A DNA stretch of 64,000 nt from Haloferax denitrificans ATCC 35960 (GTDB taxonomy: Archaea; Halobacteriota; Halobacteria; Halobacteriales; Haloferacaceae), in the NCBI RefSeq assembly GCF_000337795.1, contig NZ_AOLP01000008.1, forward strand, positions 248,001 to 312,000, in the 5' to 3' direction. The position numbers were made by a program, and so were the translations under genes. Below, in pieces: positions 7,957-16,074 of this stretch (within the stretch, counting starts at the first letter, position 1; each line of letters opens with the position of its first letter). The notes below the pieces were generated by a model. It worked only from the letters and a program-made list of their open reading frames with translations. It ran no database searches and was not told the origin of the DNA.

Positions 7957-9408
7957 ATGTCGAGAACGTACGGTAACTTCATCGACGGCGAATGGACAGA
8001 CTCCCACTCCGGAGAGACGTTCGAAGTGACGAACCCCGCGGCGGCCGGCGAGGTCGTCAGCGTCCACCCGGCGTCCTCCAAAGAAGACGTCGAGGCGGCG
8101 CTCGACGCGGCGGTCGCCGCGCAGGACGAGTGGGCGTCGACGCCCGGCCCGTCCCGCGGCGCGATTCTCCGCGAGGCAGGTAACAACCTCGAAGCGCGGA
8201 AGGACGAGGCGACCGAGGTGCTCGTCCGCGAGGAGGGCAAGACGCGCTCCGAGGCGGGCGGCGAAGTACAGCGCGCAATCGATATCTTCCACTACTACGG
8301 CGCGAAGGCGCGGGACGTCGGCGGCACCGTCAAGTCCGCGAGCGCCCCCGGAAAGGACCTCTACACGAAGCACGAACCCCTCGGCACGGTCGCGCTCATC
8401 ACGCCGTGGAACTACCCCATCGCCATCCCGGTCTGGAAGCTCGCCCCGGCGCTCGCCACCGGCAACACCGCGGTCCTCAAGCCGGCGTCCGAGGCACCGG
8501 GCGTCGTCTCTATCGTCCTCGAATGTCTCGACGACGCGGGCCTCCCGGCCGGCGTGGCGAACGTCATCACCGGGTCCGGGAGCGAGGTCGGCGGCCCGCT
8601 CATCGAGAGCGAGCGCATCGACGGCGTCTCCTTTACCGGGAGCACCGCCGTGGGGACGATGGTCGCCGAGACGGCCGCGGTCGACCTCACGCGCGTCCAG
8701 TGTGAGATGGGCGGGAAGAACCCGACCGTCGTGATGCCCAGCGCGGACATCGAAGACGCCGCCGAGACCGTCGGCGTCGGCGCGTTCGGCACGACCGGCC
8801 AGTCGTGTACGGCCACCTCGCGCGCCATCGTCCACGAGGACGTGTACGACGAGTTCGTCGCGGCCGTCTCCGACTACGCCGAGTCGCTCGTCGTCGGCGA
8901 CGGCCTCGACGACCCCGACATGGGCCCGCACGTCTCCGAGAACGAACTCTCCTCGACGCTCGAATACATCGACATCGGCTCCGCCGAGGGCGCGACGCTC
9001 GAAGCCGGCGGGGGCAGGCTCTCCGGCGACGACTACGACGACGGCTACTTCGTCGAGCCGACGGTGTTCTCCGGCGTCGAAAACGACGCTCGCATCGCCC
9101 AAGAGGAGATTTTCGGCCCCGTGCTCGCGGTCGTCGAAGCCGAGTCGTTCGAGGACGCGCTCGCCCTCGCTAACGACGTGGACTACGGCCTGTCGGCCAG
9201 CATCGTCACGCAGGACCTCAGCGAGGGCAAGCGCTTCGTCAACGAGGTCGAAGCGGGCGTCGCGAAAATCAACGAGAAGACGACCGGCCTCGAACTCCAC
9301 GTCCCCTTCGGCGGCTACAAGGACTCGTCGACCAACACGTACCGCGAGCAGGGCGACGCCGGCCTCGACTTCTTCTCGTCGGTGAAGACCATCTACGAGA
9401 ACTACTGA
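7957..9408 (+). CDS. NAD(P)-dependent aldehyde dehydrogenase, probable alpha-ketoglutarate semialdehyde dehydrogenase
   Basis: 483 aa, normal length for the ALDH superfamily. Seen: N-terminal 'NFIDGEW', cofactor region TPWNYP, 'FTGST', catalytic Glu in CEMGGKN, catalytic Cys284 in GQSCTA, and EEIFGPV near the C-terminus. Paired with the KdgD-like gene at 4156, the expected reaction is oxidation of alpha-ketoglutarate semialdehyde to alpha-ketoglutarate, feeding the citric acid cycle. The same kind of enzyme (XacF) ends the Haloferax pentose pathway. Lactaldehyde, succinate semialdehyde or glycolaldehyde cannot be excluded from sequence. It is transcribed towards a convergent IclR gene. Confidence 0.88.
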   Translation: MSRTYGNFIDGEWTDSHSGETFEVTNPAAAGEVVSVHPASSKEDVEAALDAAVAAQDEWASTPGPSRGAILREAGNNLEARKDEATEVLVREEGKTRSEAGGEVQRAIDIFHYYGAKARDVGGTVKSASAPGKDLYTKHEPLGTVALITPWNYPIAIPVWKLAPALATGNTAVLKPASEAPGVVSIVLECLDDAGLPAGVANVITGSGSEVGGPLIESERIDGVSFTGSTAVGTMVAETAAVDLTRVQCEMGGKNPTVVMPSADIEDAAETVGVGAFGTTGQSCTATSRAIVHEDVYDEFVAAVSDYAESLVVGDGLDDPDMGPHVSENELSSTLEYIDIGSAEGATLEAGGGRLSGDDYDDGYFVEPTVFSGVENDARIAQEEIFGPVLAVVEAESFEDALALANDVDYGLSASIVTQDLSEGKRFVNEVEAGVAKINEKTTGLELHVPFGGYKDSSTNTYREQGDAGLDFFSSVKTIYENY

Positions 9409-9432
9409 GCGCCGCCCCGCGTCGCCCCGCGC

Positions 9433-10206
9433 TCAGGAGAACTTCGTATTCAGTTCGATGACGTTCGCGGCGCTCCGGACGTAGTCCGCGAGTTCGCCGT
9501 GGAGGCGGTCTTCGGTGAACCGACTCGACGGACCGGTGATGCTTATCGCGCCGAGAATCGTCTCGTCGTTCTTGACGGGCGCGGAGACGCACCGCAGGCC
9601 GTCGATGTTCTCCTCGTCGTCGATGCCGTACCCCTGCTCGCGAATCGTTTCGAGCTCCGCGAACAGCTCTTCGGGCCCGGTGATGGTGTTTGCCGTCTTG
9701 GGTTCGTACTCCATCGCCGCCGCGATTTCCTCGATGCGCTCGGGCGGCAGGTACGCGAGAATCGTCTTGCCGAGCGACGTGGAGTACATCGGCTGTTGAG
9801 TCCCCACCCGCGACAGCGTCTCGACGGCGTGTTCCCCCTGCGCCTTGTGTAGATACGACACCTTACCGTACTCCTCGACGCCGAACTGGACGATTTCGCC
9901 CGTCTCCTCGGCCAGCGAGTCGACCTCCTTCTGGACGATGTCGAAGTTGCCTATCTGGTCGCGGACGTGCGAGGCGACGTCGAGGAATCGCAGTCCGAGC
10001 CGGTAGCCGTCGCCCTCGCGCACGATGACGCGCCGCTCTTCGAGCGTTCGGAGGTGGCTGTGGACGGTGCTCTTCGAGTGACCGAGCTCGTCGGCGATTC
10101 GCGTCACGCCGATGCCAGCCTCCTCCTGGAGGAGGTCGATGATATTGAACGCTATCTGGACCGAGCGGATGGTCCGGCCGGGGCGTTTGTTCGGTTGGGG
10201 GCTCAT
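9433..10206 (-). CDS. IclR family transcriptional regulator (uronate/pectin region)
   Basis: 257 aa. An N-terminal winged helix-turn-helix (about 8-70; 'GVTRIADELGHSKSTVHSHL') is followed by the IclR effector-binding GAF-like domain ('MYSTSLGKTILAYLP', 'GYGIDDEENIDGLRCVSAPV', 'GAISITGPSSRF'). I chose ATG 10206 (MSPQPN), since the longer frame adds an Arg/Gly-rich leader containing the promoter. A TATA box (10230-10239) and a palindrome (10241-10255) lie just upstream, suggesting autoregulation. The second copy of the palindrome lies before the SGNH esterase gene. Effector unknown; a sugar acid is likely from context. Confidence 0.92.
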   Translation of the reverse strand: MSPQPNKRPGRTIRSVQIAFNIIDLLQEEAGIGVTRIADELGHSKSTVHSHLRTLEERRVIVREGDGYRLGLRFLDVASHVRDQIGNFDIVQKEVDSLAEETGEIVQFGVEEYGKVSYLHKAQGEHAVETLSRVGTQQPMYSTSLGKTILAYLPPERIEEIAAAMEYEPKTANTITGPEELFAELETIREQGYGIDDEENIDGLRCVSAPVKNDETILGAISITGPSSRFTEDRLHGELADYVRSAANVIELNTKFS

Positions 10207-10229
10207 GGTGTGACAGTCGAACCAGAGCC

Positions 10230-10255
10230 GTATATATCTGTTCCCGCCTCGGGAA
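10230..10255 (-). promoter_or_regulatory. IclR promoter with putative operator, copy 2
   Basis: On the minus strand AGATATATA (about 10239-10230) is a TATA box some 25 nt before the IclR start. Directly upstream lies TTCCCG-CCT-CGGGAA (10241-10255), the same palindrome as at 5648. It lies in the shared divergent region with the GH105 gene, so it could control both. Confidence 0.6.
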
Positions 10256-10391
10256 CGTGGCTGTCGCGGCGAACGAGCGACCGAGGTGCCCGGACCGATA
10301 GACCGGCGCGCTCCGGCCGCCGTCCCGCGGCGGCGCGTCGCCATGGGATACATTTTTCATCCCCGCACGTCTTCGTGTGGGTACCGTACTC

Positions 10392-11459
10392 ATGCCAGCA
10401 GACGAGCTTACACCAGTCCAGCGCGCCGCCTCGTATCTCCGGTCGCTGGACATCGACGGTCAGTCGTGGATTACCGGCGTCGCCATCAACGGCCTGCTCG
10501 CCGAGGGGGGAGACGAGTCGGTCGAGCGCGCGAAGCACCTCGTCGACACCGCGGTGGCGACCCAGAACGACGCCGGGCAGTTGAGCTACGGCCCGAGCTA
10601 CCCGATAGAGGTCTTCAGCCACGGCCGCGAGTACGAGGCGAGCTGGGAGCTGACCGTCAAGAAGTGCATGAACACGAACAACAGCACCGCCATCGGTCAC
10701 GGCGTCCTCGACTTCTACGACCGGACGGGCGAGGACCGCTACCTCGACGCGGCCGAACGCGCCTACGAGTCGCTTCTGTCCTTCGACCGGACCGAAGACG
10801 GCGGCATCCCCCACCACGACCCCGACCTCGCGGGCATCAAGTCGCTGTGGATAGACTCCGTCTACATGATGTGTCCCTTCCTCGCCCGCTACGGCGAGGC
10901 CGCGGGCGACGCCGACGCCTTCGACGAGGCGGTCGAGCAGATTCTGATTCACGCCAAACACCTCCGCGACGGCCACACGGGGCTGTTCCGACACATCTGG
11001 GTCGAACAGCCGAACCACTACCCGCAGGGCGCGTTCTGGGCGCGCGGAAACGGCTGGGCCGCCGCCGCGTCGGCGGACGTGCTCGAACGGCTCCCCGAGG
11101 ACCACCCGAAGCGCGACGACCTCCTCGACCTGTTCCGGTCGCACTGCGAGGCGCTCCTCCCGCTTCAGGACGGCAGTGGCTTCTGGCACAACCTCGTCGA
11201 CGACCCGCACACGCCGCTTGAGTCGTCGGGGACGCTCATGTTCGCCTACGCCTTCGCCCGCGGCATCGACCTCGGCATCCTCGACGCGGAGACCTACCGC
11301 CGACCCGCCGAAGACGGGCTCGCGGCCGTCTCCCGCGTCGTCGGCGAAGCGGGCGCGGTCAACCGCGTCGCCGGCCCGCCGGGCGGCCCCGAGGCCCCGC
11401 TGACGGACACGCCCTACGGACAGGGCTGGTTCCTGATGGCCGCGAACGCGCTCGACTGA
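10392..11459 (+). CDS. Glycoside hydrolase family 88/105, unsaturated rhamnogalacturonyl hydrolase-like (YteR type)
   Basis: 355 aa alpha/alpha-barrel hydrolase. Seen: the SWITG substrate-binding start, 'LWIDSVYMMCPFLARYG' with the general acid/base Asp155 (matching D143 of Bacillus YteR), WARGNGW, 'SSGTLMFAYAFARG' and GQGWFL at the end. These enzymes hydrate the double bond of an unsaturated galacturonate at the non-reducing end of a rhamnogalacturonan disaccharide, releasing L-rhamnose and a 5-keto-4-deoxyuronate. No signal peptide, hence cytoplasmic. ATG 10392 is preferred to an in-frame GTG at 10377. The presence of a rhamnose pathway next door supports the substrate. Confidence 0.9.
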   Translation: MPADELTPVQRAASYLRSLDIDGQSWITGVAINGLLAEGGDESVERAKHLVDTAVATQNDAGQLSYGPSYPIEVFSHGREYEASWELTVKKCMNTNNSTAIGHGVLDFYDRTGEDRYLDAAERAYESLLSFDRTEDGGIPHHDPDLAGIKSLWIDSVYMMCPFLARYGEAAGDADAFDEAVEQILIHAKHLRDGHTGLFRHIWVEQPNHYPQGAFWARGNGWAAAASADVLERLPEDHPKRDDLLDLFRSHCEALLPLQDGSGFWHNLVDDPHTPLESSGTLMFAYAFARGIDLGILDAETYRRPAEDGLAAVSRVVGEAGAVNRVAGPPGGPEAPLTDTPYGQGWFLMAANALD

Positions 11460-11531
11460 GGTTCCGGACCGGCACCACAGTTATGCGCCCCGGCGCACAT
11501 TGACGAACGAACTCGGGCGACAGGAGACACT

Positions 11532-12629
11532 ATGACTTACCACGCAGGCATCATCGGCACGGGCGGAATCGCAGGGATGGGCATCCTCGGCATGCACGAC
11601 GAGGACGCCATCGGCAGAGAGAAAATCGACGCGAGCCACGCGGGCGGCTACGCCGCGACCGACGACATCGAACTCGTCGCCGTCGCCGACGTGGACGAGT
11701 CGAAACTGGACACCTTCGGCGAGGCGTGGGACATCCCCGCGGACCGCCGCTACGTCGGCCACGAGGCGATGCTCGAAGCCGAGGACCTCGACGCGGTGTC
11801 AGTCTGCACCCCGTCGTTCCTCCACCGCGACCACGTCGTCGACGCCGCGCGCTCCGCGGCCGACCCCTCGGTCGTCTGGTGCGAGAAACCCATCGCGTCC
11901 TCCGTCAGCGACGCCGAGGAGATGGTCGAAGTCTGCGACGAGACCGACACGGAACTCGTCGTCAACCACTCCTTTCGGTTCACGGACAAGCTTCGCCGAC
12001 TCCGCGACCTCGTCCGCGAGGAGGGTATCCTCGGCGACGTGAAGTCCGTGAGCGCGCAGTACCGCATGGAACTCATGCGGAACTCCACGCACGTCCTCGA
12101 CACGCTCGTTTACCTCCTCGACGCGCGGGCCTCGCGGGTGAGCGGTCACATCACCGGCGAGAACGAGGCGCTCGACGCGCTGGACGCCACGGGTTCGGTC
12201 GACGACGCCGGCGGCGGCGGGCACGTCGTCATGGACGACGGCACGTTCGTCACCGTGGACTGCACGATTCCGCGCGAGGTCTCGTCGATGACGCTGAGCT
12301 TCATCGGAACCGAGGGCAAACTCTACATGAACAACGACGACGGCGAGTGGCGCTACTGGTCGCTCGAAGACGGCGAGCACGTCGAGCGACCGCTCCCGGG
12401 TATCGAGGGCGCGTGGACGTGGGAGGACGACTACAAGGGGTCGTTCGCCAACGCGGCGGCCCACGTGCAGGACCTCCTCGACGGCGACGCCGAAAACTAC
12501 TCGCCCGGCGTCGCGGCGACGCGCTCGCTCGAAATCATCGTCGGGTTCTACCTCTCGCACTACACCGACTCGACGGTCGACGTTCCGCTTCCGGGGCCGC
12601 TCCGCGAGGTGCCCATCACGTCGTGGTGA
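11532..12629 (+). CDS. Gfo/Idh/MocA family NAD(P)-dependent oxidoreductase
   Basis: 365 aa. N-terminal Rossmann domain with GIIGTGGIAGMG (6-17), VADVDE, and the family's EKP motif (CEKPIA) that places the catalytic Lys. The C-terminal beta-sheet domain follows ('MELMRNSTHVLDTLVYLL' contains the His of the active site). Members oxidise or reduce hydroxyls of sugars, sugar acids or inositols. It starts 72 bp after GH105 on the same strand, suggesting an operon and a role in processing a released sugar. The exact substrate cannot be read from sequence. Confidence 0.88.
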   Translation: MTYHAGIIGTGGIAGMGILGMHDEDAIGREKIDASHAGGYAATDDIELVAVADVDESKLDTFGEAWDIPADRRYVGHEAMLEAEDLDAVSVCTPSFLHRDHVVDAARSAADPSVVWCEKPIASSVSDAEEMVEVCDETDTELVVNHSFRFTDKLRRLRDLVREEGILGDVKSVSAQYRMELMRNSTHVLDTLVYLLDARASRVSGHITGENEALDALDATGSVDDAGGGGHVVMDDGTFVTVDCTIPREVSSMTLSFIGTEGKLYMNNDDGEWRYWSLEDGEHVERPLPGIEGAWTWEDDYKGSFANAAAHVQDLLDGDAENYSPGVAATRSLEIIVGFYLSHYTDSTVDVPLPGPLREVPITSW

Positions 12630-12667
12630 GTGCGGTCGGGTGATTAGCCGCTCACTCCGGAACGGTG

Positions 12668-12682
12668 TCCGGCATCACCGGA
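12668..12682. promoter_or_regulatory. Putative IclR-type operator TCCGG-N5-CCGGA (site A)
   Basis: TCCGGCATCACCGGA: 5-bp inverted arms, 5-nt spacer. Near copies occur at 13004, 22951, 25647 and 26220, that is, around the rhamnose gene block. Confidence 0.45.
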
Positions 12683-12991
12683 CGCGAATCCGCGGTCGGA
12701 ACTCTTCGGAGATACCGCGAATATCCGCGATAGATGCGGCGTCAGTACGGAAACGCGCCGTTTCGTGACACGCGACCACGGTGGTCGGTGTCGCCATCGA
12801 TTCGAGACTGACCGCGAACTGTCTCTCAGAAGTCGACTGACCGGAGTTAGCTCTGAATTACAGTTCTATGAGCGTAATCTTTCGGGCGTATGGCCCGCCT
12901 CGAGGACGGAAACGTGCAATTATCGCCGTCGACCTCACCTCGACGGACGACCACCGCTGGTCGATTCAGTCCCGAATAAATTTCCGACACC

Positions 12992-13018
12992 ACCGGATAG
13001 GTATCCGGTAAGACCGGA
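12992..13018. promoter_or_regulatory. Putative operator cluster (site B), three overlapping half-sites
   Basis: ACCGGATA-GG-TATCCGGT (12992-13009) is a perfect 8-bp inverted repeat, and its right half starts a second palindrome TCCGG-TAAGA-CCGGA (13004-13018). The arrangement suits cooperative binding of a dimeric or tetrameric regulator. Confidence 0.5.
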
Positions 13019-13173
13019 CTCACAGAGACTTCCGAGAATCGTCCCGATATACGGGCTGATGCGGTCGAAAACGAGAGTCTATGGGGATTTATTCGATGGT
13101 GGTGGTGTTGATAAATTCGGTCGGCACGGCGTTTCGTCCGCCATGCCCGGACGTTTCTCGGGGGTTTCGACTG

Positions 13174-13476
13174 TCAGACCATCCGATAGACTTCGTCCAT
13201 CCAACTGTCGTCGGTTTCGACGGTGATGCCGCTCATCTCCTCGGCCCAGTCGGCCTGCGCCTCGCTGTTGTCCATCACGTCTTGGATGGCCTCGGGGTCG
13301 TCGACTTCCATGAAGCCGAAGACGTGGCCGTCTTTCTCGAAGACGCTGTAGGTCTGCAGGCCGGCGTCGGAGTCCAAGTAGGCCGATTCGAGCGCCTCGG
13401 GGACGTTCTCGTGTTTCGTTCGGTACTCCTCTCGCTTGCCGTCTTCTATCTCTAAGTGGAACGCGATTCGCGCCAT
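13174..13476 (-). CDS. rhaM: L-rhamnose mutarotase (RhaM family)
   Basis: 100 aa, the usual length of RhaM (ferredoxin-like fold, dimer). It interconverts alpha- and beta-L-rhamnopyranose. Tyr18 and His22 (EEYRTKH) fall at the same positions as the active-site Tyr18/His22 of E. coli RhaM, and the C-terminal 'WMDEVYRM' resembles the family's end. Divergent from the lactonase gene, sharing an 80-bp promoter region with a TATA-like element on each strand (about 13525-13535). Supports L-rhamnose as the imported sugar. Confidence 0.88.
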   Translation of the reverse strand: MARIAFHLEIEDGKREEYRTKHENVPEALESAYLDSDAGLQTYSVFEKDGHVFGFMEVDDPEAIQDVMDNSEAQADWAEEMSGITVETDDSWMDEVYRMV

Positions 13477-13555
13477 GCGGCCTCCGATTCGGCGGCACCC
13501 GTCTTAGCTTTTCGGCGGGTAAGATTTAGTACGGGGACGGCCGTCGTCGATTGTA

Positions 13556-14425
13556 ATGATAGACGCCCACACCCACGCGTGGGGTGCCGCGAGCCCGGAA
13601 CACCCGTGGACCAACGGCCCCATCTTGGACCTCGTGGACAGCTTCGACGTACACACCGTCTACACCGCCGAGCGCCTGCTCGCCGACATGGACCGAAACG
13701 GCGTGGACGAGGCCGTCGTCGTGGGCTATCCCATCTGCGACTGGACGGACAACTGGTACACCCGCCGGGCCGCCGGCGAGTACGACCGACTCCACGGCAT
13801 CGTGATGCTCGACCCCTTCGCCGACGACGCGGTCGAGCGTCTCGACCGCTGTATGGAGACCGACGGCGTCCTCGGCTTCCGCCTCGGCGCGGCCTGCCCG
13901 TACGACCGCATGTGGGAGACGTTCGACCCGAGCGTGACGTGGCTCCGAGAGAGCGTCGAGGAGACCGCGTTCTGGGAGGCCGCGGTCGACCACGACGCGA
14001 CCGTCCAGATTCTCTGCGACCACGGCCAGCTCGACCAGGCGCTCGAACTCGTCGAGGCGTATCCCGAACTCACCTACCTGTTCGACCACTTCGCCCACGC
14101 CGGCCCCGAAACCCCCACCGACGAGGGGACGTTCGGTCGGTTCGCCGACCTCGCGGAACACGACTCGGTCGCGGTGAAGGTCTCGGAAATCGTCCACATG
14201 TCCGACTCGGCGTTCCCCTACGCCGACATGCACGACCACGTCCGGTGGCTCCTCGACACCTTCGGTCGCGAGCGGGTCGTCTGGGGCTCCGACTACCCGA
14301 ACGTCAGCGACGTCGCCAGCTACGCGGAGGCGTGCAACTGGCTCAAACAGGTCGACTCGCTGTCGGCGGCCGACCGGTCGTGGCTGACCGGGAAGTCGTT
14401 CCGCCGGCACGTCGACCTCGGGTGA
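13556..14425 (+). CDS. Amidohydrolase family (Amidohydro_2), probable L-rhamnono-gamma-lactonase
   Basis: 289 aa metal-dependent TIM-barrel hydrolase. Seen: the N-terminal DAHTH metal motif (3-7), a mid-protein His in LCDHGQ, and VWGSDYP near the C-terminus with the catalytic Asp. Related enzymes open sugar lactones. The placement between the mutarotase and a sugar importer, with L-rhamnonate dehydratase downstream, makes L-rhamnono-1,4-lactone the likely substrate. 4-Sulfomuconolactone-type or fuconolactone hydrolases are related alternatives. Start ATG follows the promoter directly. Confidence 0.82.
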   Translation: MIDAHTHAWGAASPEHPWTNGPILDLVDSFDVHTVYTAERLLADMDRNGVDEAVVVGYPICDWTDNWYTRRAAGEYDRLHGIVMLDPFADDAVERLDRCMETDGVLGFRLGAACPYDRMWETFDPSVTWLRESVEETAFWEAAVDHDATVQILCDHGQLDQALELVEAYPELTYLFDHFAHAGPETPTDEGTFGRFADLAEHDSVAVKVSEIVHMSDSAFPYADMHDHVRWLLDTFGRERVVWGSDYPNVSDVASYAEACNWLKQVDSLSAADRSWLTGKSFRRHVDLG

Positions 14426-14506
14426 GCGTAACCGGTCGTCATCGCGTGCCTCGCTCGCACCGTCGTCGATCCGGTGGCTGAACTCTCCATCTCCGAATGA
14501 CACCGG

Positions 14507-14516
14507 TATATTTATT
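14507..14516 (+). promoter_or_regulatory. TATA box of the sugar ABC importer operon
   Basis: TATATTTATT in an AT-rich stretch 34-43 nt before the binding-protein ATG at 14550. It is the strongest AT block in this part of the cluster. Confidence 0.5.
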
Positions 14517-14549
14517 ATAATGAACTATAGTGGTTTGTAATAGCACATC

Positions 14550-16016
14550 ATGACTGATAGTGGTTCACAGAACCGGCTCAGTAGGCGGCGGTACGTGACC
14601 GGACTCGGAGCAGGTCTCACAGCGGCACTAGCGGGTTGTATGGGTGGCGGGAACGGCGGCGGCAGTGGTTCCGATGGCGGTTCCGACGGGGGAGGCTCCG
14701 GCGGCGGTGGCGGCGACTCCGGGTCGCAGTCCCTCGACTTCTGGCTGTTCGGCGGCATCCCCGCCGAACGAGAGTACATCAGTAACCACTACAGCAGTTA
14801 CAGCGACCACGACGTCACCTACCAGCACCAAGAGTGGGGGCAGAAGTACCAGATTATCGCGTCCGCGGCGGCGAACAACAACCTCCCGGACGTGATGGCC
14901 GGCCAGACCCAGCAGATTCCGGACTACGTCGGCGCGAGCGCCATCCAACCGCTCGACCAAGAGCAGTTCGCCGACCAGTTAGAGGAGATAAACAGCCGGT
15001 TCATCCAGGCGAACGTCGACACGCAGATTTACGACAGCCTCGGCGACACCGAAGGAGAGCGGCAGTGGGGGCTTCCCGGCGGCTACGCCGACCTCGGTCC
15101 GTTCGTGGACATCCGAACCGACTACCTCGAACAGACGAGCTTCGACAGCCCGCCGCGCAACTGGGAGGAACTTATCCAACTCGGCGAGGAGATGCAGGAG
15201 CTCGACGAGGTGTCGGCGGCGATTACCGCGCCGGGGACCGACTTCGGCCTGACGACCGGCTACTTCATCGGCTTCGTCTACGCCAACGGCGGTCGGTACT
15301 TCGACCCCGAGACGCTGGAGGCGACGGTCGACCAACCCGGCTTCGTCGACGCCGTCAGGCTCTATCAGGACATCGCCGAGGCCGGCCTGTTCCCCGACTC
15401 GATGGCCGAGAACGACCACATCGGCGCGGGACGGCTCCTCCGCGAGGGCGAGTCCGGCATCTTCATCACGTACTCCCACGCGAACGCGGTCTACCAGACG
15501 ACCGGCGCGCCGCAGGCGTGGCTCGACGGCGAGGGCCACACCGTCACCCGCGCGCCGCTTCCGGACAGCCCGTCGGGGAGCTTCGAACCCCGCGACCTGC
15601 TCCTGCAGAACGCGCAGGGCTTCATGCTCGGCAACGGCACCGACTCGGAGGCCGAACTGCAGGCCGCCTTCGACTTCACCGAGTGGTGGAACTCCGAAGA
15701 ACAGCTCGCGCCGTGGACCTACGACGCCGAGAACGACGTGGGCATCCGCGGGCGCGTCCCGACGCTCGAAAGCGCCTTCGAGGACCCGAGCGACCTCTTC
15801 CGGAGCCAGTTCGGCGACCTCGTGACGCTGTACGAGAACGACGACCTGTTCACGCGCACCTCGCGGTTCCCGTCGTTCTCGGGCATCGCGTCGGTCCAGA
15901 GCATCATCAACACCGAGGTCATCCAGCCGGTCGTCCTCGGCAACGCGACGGCCGAGGAGGCCTGTAGCACCGCCAACGAATCGGTTCAGGAAGTCATCGA
16001 CGAGGAGTTGGCCTGA
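14550..16016 (+). CDS. Sugar ABC transporter substrate-binding protein (SBP_bac_1), TAT lipoprotein
   Basis: 488 aa. Signal with RRRY twin arginines (12-15), hydrophobic segment and lipobox Cys30, then a Gly/Ser/Asp-rich flexible linker to about residue 58. The mature domain has the family 1 pattern ('DVMAGQTQQIPDYV', 'ESGIFITYSHANAVY', 'AAFDFTEWWNSEEQ'). It captures a mono- or oligosaccharide at the cell surface for the two permeases and ATPase that follow. Rhamnose or a rhamnose-containing pectin fragment is expected from the surrounding enzymes. The highly expressed first gene carries the operon promoter. Confidence 0.92.
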   Translation: MTDSGSQNRLSRRRYVTGLGAGLTAALAGCMGGGNGGGSGSDGGSDGGGSGGGGGDSGSQSLDFWLFGGIPAEREYISNHYSSYSDHDVTYQHQEWGQKYQIIASAAANNNLPDVMAGQTQQIPDYVGASAIQPLDQEQFADQLEEINSRFIQANVDTQIYDSLGDTEGERQWGLPGGYADLGPFVDIRTDYLEQTSFDSPPRNWEELIQLGEEMQELDEVSAAITAPGTDFGLTTGYFIGFVYANGGRYFDPETLEATVDQPGFVDAVRLYQDIAEAGLFPDSMAENDHIGAGRLLREGESGIFITYSHANAVYQTTGAPQAWLDGEGHTVTRAPLPDSPSGSFEPRDLLLQNAQGFMLGNGTDSEAELQAAFDFTEWWNSEEQLAPWTYDAENDVGIRGRVPTLESAFEDPSDLFRSQFGDLVTLYENDDLFTRTSRFPSFSGIASVQSIINTEVIQPVVLGNATAEEACSTANESVQEVIDEELA

Positions 16017-16074
16017 CGATGCGACTCGGACCGTCGCTCGAACGACCACGGGCCCGCGGTGGTGAGCCGAGGCC

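Larger units (their letters stand above)
12630..13173. other. 544-bp gap carrying palindromes but no supported gene
   Basis: It lies between the Gfo/Idh/MocA gene and the convergent mutarotase gene. All frames are Arg/Pro-rich or antisense. It holds two clusters of TCCGG/CCGGA palindromes (12668-12682 and 12992-13018) and an AATAAATTT stretch near 12975 that could be a TATA box. A small RNA or short leader transcript is possible. Confidence 0.5.
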
